Of a stretch of 36,048 nucleotides of DNA, positions 6,158 to 14,659 are shown in pieces. Below the pieces are notes generated by a model. The model was not told the DNA's origin. It did no database searches and saw nothing but the letters and a program-made list of their open reading frames with translations. Positions within the stretch are counted from its first letter, which is position 1, and each line of letters begins with the position of its first letter. The stretch lies in NCBI GenBank assembly GCA_002436085.1, contig DIXT01000031.1:1-36048 (forward strand). Reading direction: 5' to 3'. The position numbers and the translations under genes are program-made. Source of the DNA: Anaerolineaceae bacterium UBA6073 (GTDB lineage Bacteria; Chloroflexota; Anaerolineae; Anaerolineales; Anaerolineaceae).

Positions 6158-8233
6158 TTAATAACCCAGGTTATCCGCGTCCGCGGCTTTCAGGCTGAAG
6201 TAAGATTCAATGACCTTGCGCACAATCGGCGCGGCCAGCGTTGAACCTTCTTTACCGTTGTACGCGAAGGCGACCACCACAATCTCCGGGTCATCATACG
6301 GCGCGTAACCCACAAACCAGGCGTGCGCTGGCCAGCCACCGATACCGACCCCGCACAGCTTGTTCGCCAGCGCGAAATCGTCGCAGTATTCTGCCGTGCC
6401 AGTCTTCCCCGCGACCTTATTCGTGTCGTCTTTAAACTCAAAAGCAGCCGTCCCGCCAGCTTGGGTGACCATTTCCATGCCCTTTTTTGCCAGTTCAATC
6501 ACCCAGGGCTGCACGGTTTTTAGCTCGCCGGTGGGAATATTGTCATCGTAGACTTCAATTTTTGGATCTTTGGTGATATCCCACAGCATAGTCGGCTCAA
6601 ACTGCTGGGTCACCGTTCCGTCCGCGGCTTCCACCTTGCTGATGAGCGAAACTTTCATCAATTTTCCGCCGTTCGCAATGGTGGCGATAGAATTCACAAC
6701 CTGAAGCGGCGTCGCCAGGACGTAACCCTGACCGACAGCTGCCAGGTAGGTATCGCCAGTCGCCCAGTTTTCGCCCTGGCTCAAGCGTTTCCAGGTCGGG
6801 TCCGGAATTAATCCATCAGTCTCGCCTGGAAGTTCAATCCCGGTTAACTCGCCGTAGCCCAGCGCACGGGCGTACTCCCCTAAGCGAAGGATGCCGAGCC
6901 CGTTGCCCTCAATCTCACTCCCGTAGCCGCCGGTCACCTTATACCAATACACATTACAAGACCAGGCAATACCGTGCAGATAATCCACCGGTCCATGCCC
7001 GTTGCGGTCCCAACAGTAGTAGGTTTGCAAGCTGCCCGGGTCGTTCTCGTAGAACTTCTGTACCAGGGAAATCGTGCCGGGGTCGTCCACAGTATATTCT
7101 GGCGTAACCACACCCTCATTCAGGATGCCCAAAGCAGATGCCAGTTTAAACACCGAACCCGGGGGGAGTTCCGCGGAGATGGCCTGGTTGACCAGCGGTT
7201 TAGCTTGATCGAGCGTCAGCTGGTTGTAGTAATATCCCGGAATGACCTTGGACATGCGGTTGTTCTCATAATTTGGGTACGAGACCATCGCCAATACCTC
7301 GCCCGTCTTGGCGTTCAAGGCGACCACCGCGCCGCTGGTGCTCAGAGTGTAGCCAAGGTAGCGGTTCCAGTATTCCAGGTTCATTATTAAGGCGTCCCGC
7401 GCTGTGGACTGCAGGCGAGTGTCGATTGTAAGATAAATGTTCTGCCCCGGCACCGGGTCAACCGGCTCTTCCAGGTTGCGCACGACCTCACCGCCGACGG
7501 TGACCTCGACCACGCGCTTGCCATTGGTGCCGCCCAGCACATCTTGCATGGTGCTTTCCACGCCTGCGTAACCAACTTTATCCCTGCCAGCCACAAAACC
7601 AAGCTCAGTATAGTAATCTACCAGGGACTCCGGCACTGGACCCAGGAAACCGATGATCTCTGAGGTCAGGTTTCCGGTCGGATAAACCCGGATAGACTCC
7701 ACTTCCACGTCGATTCCGGGCCAATCCATAGCCTTTTCCTTAATTGCCATCGCGATATCCTTGGAAACATCGCAACTTAAACGTGTAGCGTTGAACGGCC
7801 AGTTAGTATTGGCGATATACACAACTTGTTCAATACCCAGCGTGGTCTCGCACGGCGTAAAGCTGGCCGCGGTTACCGCGTCCACCACGCCATTGCTGAC
7901 CGGAATGTTGAGCAGTTCCGAGAGCTCGGAGTAGATTTTGCGCAGCTCGCCATCGGACTCGGGCAGGTTTGCGGGGGTGACCGTGATGTTGTAGGCAGGC
8001 TCATTGCGCGCCAAAACCACACCGTTGCGGTCATAAATAATGCCCCGTTGGGTCGGATCGCTGATTTCGGTGGTGCGGTTGTCTTCAGCCTGAGCGCGGT
8101 AAATTGCGCCGTTTACAATCTGGTAGTTAAACAGCTGGAAGATGTAATACGTCACCACGAGCCCAACCAGAAAGATAACCCCGCGTATTCGGGAGCGTTT
8201 TATGGTCGGTTTTTCGAATTGTGTGTTGTTCAT
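6158..8233 (-). CDS. mrdA: Penicillin-binding protein 2 (elongation transpeptidase)
   Basis: Class B penicillin-binding protein that cross-links new peptidoglycan in the elongation complex with RodA. The 691-residue protein has one N-terminal membrane anchor (about 17-37), a dimerisation/pedestal region opening with the DRNGVVLARN motif (68-77), and a transpeptidase domain. That domain holds all three active-site motifs: S360-V-F-K363, S425-C-N427 and K610-T-G612. Length and order fit PBP2/MrdA. Its ATG overlaps the mreD stop by four bases, and minC follows after 12 bases. Confidence 0.93.
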   Translation of the reverse strand: MNNTQFEKPTIKRSRIRGVIFLVGLVVTYYIFQLFNYQIVNGAIYRAQAEDNRTTEISDPTQRGIIYDRNGVVLARNEPAYNITVTPANLPESDGELRKIYSELSELLNIPVSNGVVDAVTAASFTPCETTLGIEQVVYIANTNWPFNATRLSCDVSKDIAMAIKEKAMDWPGIDVEVESIRVYPTGNLTSEIIGFLGPVPESLVDYYTELGFVAGRDKVGYAGVESTMQDVLGGTNGKRVVEVTVGGEVVRNLEEPVDPVPGQNIYLTIDTRLQSTARDALIMNLEYWNRYLGYTLSTSGAVVALNAKTGEVLAMVSYPNYENNRMSKVIPGYYYNQLTLDQAKPLVNQAISAELPPGSVFKLASALGILNEGVVTPEYTVDDPGTISLVQKFYENDPGSLQTYYCWDRNGHGPVDYLHGIAWSCNVYWYKVTGGYGSEIEGNGLGILRLGEYARALGYGELTGIELPGETDGLIPDPTWKRLSQGENWATGDTYLAAVGQGYVLATPLQVVNSIATIANGGKLMKVSLISKVEAADGTVTQQFEPTMLWDITKDPKIEVYDDNIPTGELKTVQPWVIELAKKGMEMVTQAGGTAAFEFKDDTNKVAGKTGTAEYCDDFALANKLCGVGIGGWPAHAWFVGYAPYDDPEIVVVAFAYNGKEGSTLAAPIVRKVIESYFSLKAADADNLGY

Positions 8234-8733
8234 ATCTCAGTTCCCATAGGCGCAGCGTTCCGGAATACTTCCTGAACCAGCGCGTGGATTGGTATTGTCA
8301 GCAGCATATTGAGCAAGACGCTGGGCAGCAAAATCTGCGTAAATACTTCCGCCAGGGAAAATGAAATGCCCTGGACAAACAGCCCTAGCATAAAAACGCC
8401 GTGCTCCAAAAAAGTGCCAAAAAAGACCAACAAAAACATGGATAGAAGTGGGCTTTGCCAGAAACTCATTTGCAAACGGGTCGCGGCAAGAAAAACGCTG
8501 AGATAAACGATTAATAATAGCAATATGGGCGAAGCCGAAATTGCGCTCATTATCAAACCAAATAGTACCACAAGCATCCAACTGTATTTCTGGCGTTGGT
8601 GCAAGCTCCAGGCAGCCAGGAATAACAGTAGCACGTCAGCAGTGCCCGAGAGGAGCGCTGCCCGGCTAAAAACACCCATCTGGAGCATAATAGCGATGAT
8701 GAAGCCTATGCTGCTGGAAATGTAGAAAAACAT
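8230..8733 (-). CDS. mreD: Rod-shape determining protein MreD
   Basis: Small integral membrane protein of the elongation machinery that contacts MreC. At 167 residues, with five to six hydrophobic helices filling nearly the whole chain, it has the length and composition of MreD, a poorly conserved family. Its position between mreC (eight-base gap) and PBP2 (ATGA overlap) makes the assignment secure. No catalytic motif is expected. Confidence 0.88.
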   Translation of the reverse strand: MFFYISSSIGFIIAIMLQMGVFSRAALLSGTADVLLLFLAAWSLHQRQKYSWMLVVLFGLIMSAISASPILLLLIVYLSVFLAATRLQMSFWQSPLLSMFLLVFFGTFLEHGVFMLGLFVQGISFSLAEVFTQILLPSVLLNMLLTIPIHALVQEVFRNAAPMGTEI

Positions 8734-8741
8734 AGCGACTC

Positions 8742-9578
8742 TCAGGGCACCAAAGGCGTGATATCCACTGCTTCAAAGTTTGTGATAATCAGTACGGCGC
8801 TAAGCGAAGAAAAATCCACAATCGACTGTACCGAGCCGGACAGAAACAAGCGGTTCTGCTGGCTTTGCATGCTAAGAACCTGTCCGACAAAGATATTAGG
8901 CGGATAATTGCCGCCCAGCCCGGAGGTAAGCAGCACATCGCCAATCTGAACTTCAGCATCCTGCGGGATCATTTCCAGGCTGATTTCACCCGTGATTGAC
9001 CCGACAATCTGTCCTTCCACCTTGGCATTCTGCAGGTGGACGTTCACCACGGATTCCGCGTCGCTGATCAACTGCACGCGGGAAGCATTCGCGATGACCG
9101 CGTCAATCCGGCCGACCAAACCCTGTTGGGTCACCACCGGCATCCCGTGCATGATGCCCTGGTTGGAGCCTTTGTCAATGATAATGTACTGATAATACGG
9201 GCTGATTTCCCGGCCGATCACGGTCGCGGCAGTGTAATCATGCTGGGGGTTTGTCCGCGCGAAATCAAGCAGTGTATATAGGATCTGCGCCTGGCTCAAG
9301 TTTTCCTGCAGCTCCACAATTTGACTCTGGAGCTGCGCCACCTCGTTTTCCAGCTGTGCGTTGCGCTCGCGCAGGCTGGCCATATCCCTTGGGGAAGTGA
9401 AAAAATCCCGGATGGCAAGGTAGCGCTGGGAAAGCCAGCTCTGGGTTGAAATCAAGGGGCTGAAAGTGAGGCTGAACACAGGGGTGAGATAGCCTGAGAC
9501 TGCAAGCAGCAGGATAGCAGCCACCAGCAGCAGGATGATGAAATTTCGGATGTTACCGGACGTAAACAGGTTGCGCAT
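8742..9578 (-). CDS. mreC: Rod-shape determining protein MreC
   Basis: Bitopic membrane protein that links cytoplasmic MreB to the periplasmic or extracellular wall synthases. The 278-residue chain has one membrane helix (about 12-34), a coiled coil (about 66-105, with the repeating RERNAQLENEVAQLQSQ heptads) and a beta-rich C-terminal domain. That domain contains family patterns such as IIIDKGSNQGI, GLVGRID and GDVLLTSGLGG. No clear SD precedes the ATG. It lies 37 bases after mreB. Confidence 0.92.
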   Translation of the reverse strand: MRNLFTSGNIRNFIILLLVAAILLLAVSGYLTPVFSLTFSPLISTQSWLSQRYLAIRDFFTSPRDMASLRERNAQLENEVAQLQSQIVELQENLSQAQILYTLLDFARTNPQHDYTAATVIGREISPYYQYIIIDKGSNQGIMHGMPVVTQQGLVGRIDAVIANASRVQLISDAESVVNVHLQNAKVEGQIVGSITGEISLEMIPQDAEVQIGDVLLTSGLGGNYPPNIFVGQVLSMQSQQNRLFLSGSVQSIVDFSSLSAVLIITNFEAVDITPLVP

Positions 9579-9615
9579 TTTTTTGGATTGGATAAACCCT
9601 GCGTTGGCAGGTGAA

Positions 9616-10692
9616 TTACCCCTCGGTCAGGCTCGTGTACGGATCCCGCTCAATTCCCACAAGGAGCTGTTCGTACTCATCCAGGTTGTCCAGGACGATG
9701 CCCGCCCCGCGCGCGACGCAGGTCATGGGGTCTTCCGCGACCCAAACCCGCACACGGACCTCGTTGGAAACACGTTCAGCCAGACCTTGCAGTTGGGACA
9801 TGCCGCCGGCCAGGCAAATACCGTTGTCCATCAGGTCCGAAAGAATTTCAGGCGGAGATTCGTCCAGAGCGTCTTTTATGGTGTCGATAATCACCTGTAC
9901 CGACGCTGAAAGCGCCTCGCGGATTTCAACGGAAGAGACCTCTATCGCTTCCGGCAGACCCGTGATCAGGTTGCGGCCGCGCACGTCCACAGTCTTCTCA
10001 TCTTTCAGCGGGTAAGCCGAGCCGATGGCAATCTTCACCTTTTCCGCCATCTGTTCGCCGATAAACAGATTGTACTTGCTGCGCAAGTATTCGATGATAT
10101 CCTGGTCCAGCTCGTCGCCTGCCACACGCAGCGAGCGCGAAATCACGATGCCTCCCATGGAAATCACCGCGACCTCGGTAGTGCCGCCGCCGATATCAAC
10201 AATCATGTTGCCATTGCCGTCATTTACCGGCAAGCCAGCCCCGATCGCGGCCGCGGCTGGTTCGTGGATCATGTAAGCTTCCCGCGCGCCGGCTGCCATT
10301 GCAGCGTCATATACCGCGCGCTTTTCCACTTCAGTGGCGCCCGAGGGGATGCCAACCACCACACGCGGACGGGGAAACGGCACAATGCTGTGCTGGTGCG
10401 CCCGGCCAATAAAGTATTCAAGCATCGCCTGGGTAATATCGTATTCGGAGATAACACCGTCGCGCAGGGGGCGCAAGGTTACAACGTTTGCCGGCGCCCG
10501 GCCGACCATGGCCTTGGCAGCCGCGCCAATTTTCAAAGGTTCGCGGGTACGTTTATCAATTGCCACCCACGAAGGTTCGTTGATGACAATTCCTTTACCT
10601 TTTACATTAACAAGCGTATTGGCTGTTCCCAGGTCAATTCCAATATCCAGCGAAAATAAACCTAACAGCCAATTAATCGGATTGAAAGCCAA
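9616..10692 (-). CDS. mreB: Actin-like cell-shape protein MreB
   Basis: Bacterial actin that forms membrane-associated filaments guiding sidewall synthesis. The 358-residue protein has the actin-fold phosphate-1 motif DIGIDLGTANTLV (16-28), the phosphate-2 motif IVDIGGGTTEVAV, and a C-terminal ICLAGGMSQLQGL adenosine motif. The N-terminus (WLLGLFS) is hydrophobic and could be a membrane-binding helix. The start is a TTG at 10692 with GGAG about ten bases upstream; no ATG is suitably placed. It heads the operon mreB-mreC-mreD-PBP2-minC-rodA. Confidence 0.95.
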   Translation of the reverse strand: MAFNPINWLLGLFSLDIGIDLGTANTLVNVKGKGIVINEPSWVAIDKRTREPLKIGAAAKAMVGRAPANVVTLRPLRDGVISEYDITQAMLEYFIGRAHQHSIVPFPRPRVVVGIPSGATEVEKRAVYDAAMAAGAREAYMIHEPAAAAIGAGLPVNDGNGNMIVDIGGGTTEVAVISMGGIVISRSLRVAGDELDQDIIEYLRSKYNLFIGEQMAEKVKIAIGSAYPLKDEKTVDVRGRNLITGLPEAIEVSSVEIREALSASVQVIIDTIKDALDESPPEILSDLMDNGICLAGGMSQLQGLAERVSNEVRVRVWVAEDPMTCVARGAGIVLDNLDEYEQLLVGIERDPYTSLTEG

Positions 10693-10739
10693 ATTGTTCT
10701 ATCTCCATTACATGGATTAACTACACACTCAATAATCAG

Positions 10740-10748
10740 ATTATAACA
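10740..10748 (-). promoter_or_regulatory. Extended -10 promoter of the mre operon
   Basis: TGTTATAAT on the minus strand: a perfect -10 at 10745-10740 with an upstream TG. A weak TTGCGA (10765-10760) is only 14 bases away, so the extended -10 probably carries the promoter. The expected leader is about 40 bases, ending in GGAG before the TTG start of mreB. Confidence 0.6.
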
Positions 10749-10772
10749 TATTCAGATTATCGCAAAGCCACG

Positions 10773-10798
10773 CAGGCTTAACACACAGGCTTAACACA
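10773..10798 (+). repeat. Two-copy 13-bp tandem repeat
   Basis: CAGGCTTAACACA occurs twice in direct contact (10773-10785 and 10786-10798), and a CAGGCT recurs just downstream. It lies upstream of the mreB promoter. Confidence 0.75.
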
Positions 10799-10976
10799 GA
10801 CTTTCACAGGCTGTCATATTCCGCAATAATCTTTGGCTACCAGCCAGCACAAGCGCAATTCATACTTGCACAACGTCGGTAATTGCATGCAGCCGCATTT
10901 GACCTGCTGCATCATTTCAATCTGGAAAAAGCAATATCACCTCTGCACGAGCACATAGAAACAAAATCCAAAGTTC

Positions 10977-11012
10977 CGCTTAATAACCCGCTTAATAACC
11001 CGCTTAAACAGG
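10977..11012 (+). repeat. 12-bp tandem repeat, nearly three copies
   Basis: CGCTTAATAACC at 10977-10988 and 10989-11000, followed by a degenerate third unit CGCTTAAACAGG (11001-11012). It lies just upstream of the -10 for the gene at 11073, where a regulator could bind, though no factor is known. Confidence 0.75.
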
Positions 11013-11021
11013 GATATGAAG

Positions 11022-11030
11022 TGTTACAAT
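11022..11030 (+). promoter_or_regulatory. Extended -10 promoter of the zinc-ribbon gene
   Basis: TGTTACAAT (TG at 11022-11023, -10 TACAAT at 11025-11030). Transcription from about 11037 would give a 35-base leader ending in GAGGAG (11064-11069). Confidence 0.5.
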
Positions 11031-11072
11031 AAAGCAGCAAGTTGCAGCGTTCTTTAGCAAACCGAGGAGCCT

Positions 11073-11774
11073 ATGAACCTTACTTTCAGCCTTTACCGAC
11101 TGCAGACTCTCGACACCCAGCGTCAGAAAATCACCAAACGACTGGCGCAGATAGAAGCTATCCTGAACGCTGACGAGCTGGTACAGGCAAGAATGCAGGA
11201 AAAAATGCGGGTAGAGGCTGAACTCTCGGATAAGCTCAAGCAGGTCAATCAAATCGCGGCGGATACCGCTGAAAAACGCCTTAAACTTGAACTCAACCAG
11301 GTGCAGCTCTTTGGCGGAAAAATCCGCAATCCCAAAGACTTACAGGATCTGCAGGCAGAAAGCGAAGCCTTGAAACGCGTGCTCAAAAAGCTGGAAGACG
11401 CGCAGTTTGAAGCGCTCATGGCGCAGGAAGCCGCGCAAAAAGCGCTAACAGAAGCCGAAACTAACTACCAGGCAGCTATCGATCAAAAAGCTTCTGAAAA
11501 TTCCATCCTGGCAGGTGAGCGCGGGACGTTAACGGATGAAATGAGCAAGCTGAACTCCCAACGCGAAGCCCTAACCCAAACATTACCAGCAGAAATTGTC
11601 ACCCAATATGAAAACCTGCTGAAAATCAAGGGGGGAAAGGCGGTGGCAGCGATTGTGGACGACGGATGCGAGGCATGCGGAGTCGAGCTCTCCCCGCGCG
11701 ATATACAGGCAGTCCGCTCTGCCAACACAATAATACGCTGCAAGACTTGCGGTCGGATCCTGTACAAAGCCTGA
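11073..11774 (+). CDS. Coiled-coil protein with C-terminal C4 zinc ribbon (zf-RING_7/DUF164 family)
   Basis: Protein of 233 residues. About 190 residues form a long antiparallel coiled coil, with heptads rich in Lys, Glu, Leu and Ala and a GGKIRNPKDLQDLQ hinge near 81-94. A compact zinc ribbon with Cys199, Cys202, Cys223 and Cys226 (CEAC...CKTC) follows. This matches the widespread zf-RING_7/DUF164 family; members are thought to bind nucleic acid or protein partners, but the biochemical role is unsettled. GAGGAG lies three bases before the ATG. The gene is convergent with yggT, six bases between stops, with no terminator between them. Confidence 0.85.
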   Translation: MNLTFSLYRLQTLDTQRQKITKRLAQIEAILNADELVQARMQEKMRVEAELSDKLKQVNQIAADTAEKRLKLELNQVQLFGGKIRNPKDLQDLQAESEALKRVLKKLEDAQFEALMAQEAAQKALTEAETNYQAAIDQKASENSILAGERGTLTDEMSKLNSQREALTQTLPAEIVTQYENLLKIKGGKAVAAIVDDGCEACGVELSPRDIQAVRSANTIIRCKTCGRILYKA

Positions 11775-11780
11775 TGGCAA

Positions 11781-12044
11781 TTAGCGGAACAGCGCGCGGA
11801 CTGCAGCCGAAAGCAGCCATTCCAACAAGTAAATCAGTAAGATCAATACCATCGGCGAGAAATCTAAGCCCCCGATTGGCTTGACCATGTTCCGTATCGG
11901 GCGCAGCATGGGGGAAATGAACCTGTCCAGAAACCGACGGATGGGATGATCCCAGGCTAGAAAATATCCCAGTATAGTATGTAAAACAACTAATAAGCTG
12001 AGCGCCTGCCCGGCAAACCGGATGATACTTAACAAAATAGTCAT
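11781..12044 (-). CDS. yggT: YggT family membrane protein
   Basis: Small membrane protein of 87 residues with two hydrophobic helices (about 5-28 and 62-83), separated by the family's conserved loop HPIRRFLDRFISPMLRPIRN. The family is known as YggT or YlmG; homologues affect nucleoid distribution, division or thylakoid protein assembly, but the molecular role is unclear. It lies six bases after yggS in a pgeF-yggS-yggT order, like the Gram-positive ylmD-ylmE-(sepF)-ylmG block next to division genes. Confidence 0.9.
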   Translation of the reverse strand: MTILLSIIRFAGQALSLLVVLHTILGYFLAWDHPIRRFLDRFISPMLRPIRNMVKPIGGLDFSPMVLILLIYLLEWLLSAAVRALFR

Positions 12045-12050
12045 ACTCGC

Positions 12051-12803
12051 TTAAATCGCTTTCAGAGGCCGCGCGCCAAGAATGGCCTCACCCAGGCGGA
12101 TCAAGGTGGCGCCTTCCTCAATTGCAACAGGATAATCACTCGAGGTTCCCATAGAAAGCTCCCGCAGCTCTAATCCGGGGCACGCTCGGTTCAAAAAATC
12201 CAGCAGCGCGCGCAGCTTTCGAAAATAAACCCGATTTTCTTCCATCTCAGTCTGCAGCGGCGGCATTGTCATCAAACCGCGCAGGCGCAGGCGAGGCAAG
12301 CTGCTGATTTCGTCCACAATCGGCAGCAGGTCGGCCCAGTTCGCCGGGGACTGCGCCGAAAAACCGCCTTTGCTCGCTTCCCCGCTGACGTTCACCTCCA
12401 GCAGCACATCCAATGCGGGCATATCCGCCGGACGCAGTTGGGAGAGGAGCTCTGCCAGTTTCAGGCTGTCTACTGAATGCACACGCGCTACCCGGTCAGC
12501 AATCAGCTTTGCCTTCCGTCTCTGAATGTGGCCGATAATGTCCCATTGTATACCGGACAAACCGCTCAGGTTCTCAATCTTGACCAGCGCTTCTTCGGGG
12601 TAGTTCTCACCGAAACAGCGCAGTCCGCAGGCGTACGCGGCGCGTATCAAAGCCTCTGGCTGCCGCTTGGAGACAGTCACAATTTCCACGTCTTCCGCGC
12701 GGCGGCCCGCCTTGGCCGCGCTCTGCGCGATGCTTTCGCGGACGCGAGCCAGCCTGTCCGTAATTTTCTCAATTAATCCGGTTTCGTCCTCAGTGCTCAT
12801 CAT
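12051..12803 (-). CDS. yggS: Pyridoxal phosphate homeostasis protein (YggS/PLPBP)
   Basis: PLP-binding protein with an alanine-racemase-like TIM-barrel fold that buffers vitamin B6 and affects amino-acid pools; no enzyme activity is established. The 250-residue chain has the PLP lysine in VSKRQP (Lys46), the FGENYPEEA and WDIIGHIQRRK motifs, and the phosphate-binding GTSSDYPVAIEEGATLIRLG near the C-terminus. The start at 12803 is followed by a second ATG at 12800; either gives an 11-14 base overlap with pgeF, indicating coupling. Confidence 0.93.
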   Translation of the reverse strand: MMSTEDETGLIEKITDRLARVRESIAQSAAKAGRRAEDVEIVTVSKRQPEALIRAAYACGLRCFGENYPEEALVKIENLSGLSGIQWDIIGHIQRRKAKLIADRVARVHSVDSLKLAELLSQLRPADMPALDVLLEVNVSGEASKGGFSAQSPANWADLLPIVDEISSLPRLRLRGLMTMPPLQTEMEENRVYFRKLRALLDFLNRACPGLELRELSMGTSSDYPVAIEEGATLIRLGEAILGARPLKAI

Positions 12804-13584
12804 GTTTTAATCCGATCACCACGGCAAAGCGCCCGGTAATGCCTTTTTCCTTGCGGTAAGAATACCATTCATCCAGATGTTCTGCGGTGCATAGACCAGA
12901 CTGTTCCACCTGCACCACCCCTGCCTTGCGCAAGCAAAATGCGTTGGCAAGCCACAAGTCCAGGTAGAGTGCCCCGTCCCGCTCCGCGAAAAAATCCAAC
13001 GCGTCTGCGCCGAAAGCCTGCAAGAAGCGCGCGCGCACCTCCTCCCCCACCTGGTAGCAGCTGCCGCAAATCGACGGTCCTATCCCGGCGAACAGACTGG
13101 CTGGGTCAGAGCCAAAGCGCTGGCGCATGTAATCCACAGCCAGTCCGCCGATATTCTGCACGGTTCCCTGCCAACCCGCGTGCACCAGGCCAACCACACG
13201 CTTTACGGGATCGTAAAACACGAGTGGAACGCAGTCCGCGAAGCGCATAATCAGGGTAAGCTCCGGGTTGTCCGTAAAAATGCCGTCTGCGGGCTGGTGT
13301 TTCTGGTCGCGCGGTCTGGGCCGGTCTGAATACACAAGCGTTGTGCCGTGCACTTGCCAGACGTCAAAGCGGCTCTCGTAAGGTCTGCCAAAAACCTCAA
13401 ACAAGCGCTGATGGTTTTCTACAACTGCCTCGGGATTATCTCCAACAGTGCCACCAAGGTTCAACGCGGAATACGCCCCAACGCTCGCCCCGCCCAAACG
13501 CGTAAAGACCGCGTGGTCGACCTGGTCAGCGGGCAGGTTTTCAAAGCGGTAATAACGGCAGCCATCCATGTCGAAGCGAATCAT
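12790..13584 (-). CDS. pgeF: Purine nucleoside phosphorylase / laccase-domain protein (YfiH, PgeF)
   Basis: DUF152-family zinc protein of 264 residues. Homologues (YfiH, YlmD, FAMIN) act as purine nucleoside phosphorylase and adenosine deaminase; E. coli PgeF has been reported to edit peptidoglycan precursors. The zinc ligands are visible: His79 (WQVHG), Cys118 (RFADCVP) and His135 (LVHAGWQG). The N-terminal TRLGGASVGAYSALNLG is also typical. The ATG overlaps the stop of the upstream DUF2085 gene by four bases (ATGA), and the 3' end overlaps yggS. The exact substrate is not predictable. Confidence 0.9.
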   Translation of the reverse strand: MIRFDMDGCRYYRFENLPADQVDHAVFTRLGGASVGAYSALNLGGTVGDNPEAVVENHQRLFEVFGRPYESRFDVWQVHGTTLVYSDRPRPRDQKHQPADGIFTDNPELTLIMRFADCVPLVFYDPVKRVVGLVHAGWQGTVQNIGGLAVDYMRQRFGSDPASLFAGIGPSICGSCYQVGEEVRARFLQAFGADALDFFAERDGALYLDLWLANAFCLRKAGVVQVEQSGLCTAEHLDEWYSYRKEKGITGRFAVVIGLKHDEH

Positions 13585-14606
13585 AGGCGCCTCTCTGGCT
13601 GGAATACCGCCCCATGGGTGAGCGCGTACTCTTTCTCAAGCTGCATTCGGCTGGCTTGCACAATGCTCTCCACCAAGGGGTAGCCAAGCCAGGCGGTAAA
13701 AAAACCAAATAGCGCGCCAGTTAAAACTCGCAGATACGGGGTGCTTTCCCGCACAGGAAACCAACTTAAGAAAGACAGACCCATTTGACTGACCATTTGG
13801 GTGCCGCCGTCCAGGGCAATAGGAAGAATTCCGAGCAGAAGCCAAACGTACCAGCGAAGCTCCTTAATTTTTCTCCCCGAAACGCCAAATATCAGCCCGA
13901 AAATCAGAATGAAGAGATAAATCGCCGTATCCCGCTGACAGAGTGCGATCTTGTACCCCAAGGCTGCGTTTCCAAGAAATTCTGACGCCGCGCGGGGGTC
14001 CATTTCGCTGATGCCGGTAGCTTGCGAGAAGCTCTGATAAGCCTCCAAGCCCGCCAATTCGCGCGGGTAAAAGGGCTGCTCCCCAAACAAAAAGAAGGAA
14101 CGGTATCCCAACTGGTGACAAACCGGACGGTAAAAGCCGTATATCACGCGCGCGGCTGGTTCCAGATTGAGCTTCATTAAGGCCGGCGCAAGAAATGCCC
14201 CACCAAGGTACAGGATCACCAGCACATTGAAGAGCAGCACATAATGCCGGGAGAACCAAAGCGAAAATCTGTCCTTTGGTGGGAATCTGGACACCTGGGC
14301 ATACTGCCGCAGTGCCCACTTATTGCCAGCAGCCTGCGCGTCGCTCATTTTCGCGCGGGTCTCTTTCAGTGCCGTGCGGATATCCTCGGTTTCAAAGCTT
14401 TCCGTCAGAAAATAGGGACCGATTTCCAGGCGCGGGACCTGTTCCCCAAAGTGGTCTTTCAGGTACCTGTTCCGGTTAATATCAATGCAAGTCACCTGAT
14501 GGGGGAATTCGTTGCCAAGCTCGGACAGCCGGGCAAGGACAGCCGCATTTTGTTCCGCGAGAGACGGACGCGTTAGAAGATAAACCTGAATAACATCATC
14601 GTTCAT
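13581..14606 (-). CDS. DUF2085 membrane protein with N-terminal glutaredoxin-like domain
   Basis: Protein of 341 residues with two parts. Residues 1-100 resemble the glutaredoxin-like DUF836 fold (VYLLTRPSL, then VTCIDINRNRYLKDHFGEQVP), but the usual CxxC is replaced by RPSLAEQN, so redox activity is unlikely. Residues 120-330 form a membrane domain with DUF2085 motifs: VCHQ (162-165), RSFFLFGEQ (169-177), CQRD (223-226) and PIALDGGTQ (262-270). DUF2085 has no known function; its conserved His/Cys/Asp residues could bind a metal (inference). No SD is seen; a TATGCT lies at 14638-14633. It is coupled to pgeF. Confidence 0.8.
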   Translation of the reverse strand: MNDDVIQVYLLTRPSLAEQNAAVLARLSELGNEFPHQVTCIDINRNRYLKDHFGEQVPRLEIGPYFLTESFETEDIRTALKETRAKMSDAQAAGNKWALRQYAQVSRFPPKDRFSLWFSRHYVLLFNVLVILYLGGAFLAPALMKLNLEPAARVIYGFYRPVCHQLGYRSFFLFGEQPFYPRELAGLEAYQSFSQATGISEMDPRAASEFLGNAALGYKIALCQRDTAIYLFILIFGLIFGVSGRKIKELRWYVWLLLGILPIALDGGTQMVSQMGLSFLSWFPVRESTPYLRVLTGALFGFFTAWLGYPLVESIVQASRMQLEKEYALTHGAVFQPERRL

Positions 14607-14659
14607 AACTGCGCAACGGTTCCCGCTGCAAACAGCATAAAAATCCAGCCGCGCATGGA

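Larger units (their letters stand above)
10693..11072. other. Intergenic region between divergent mreB and zinc-ribbon genes
   Basis: A 380-base stretch without a gene. It carries the mreB promoter, two short tandem repeats and the promoter and RBS of the gene at 11073. The middle (about 10800-10970) shows nothing I can name. Confidence 0.7.
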
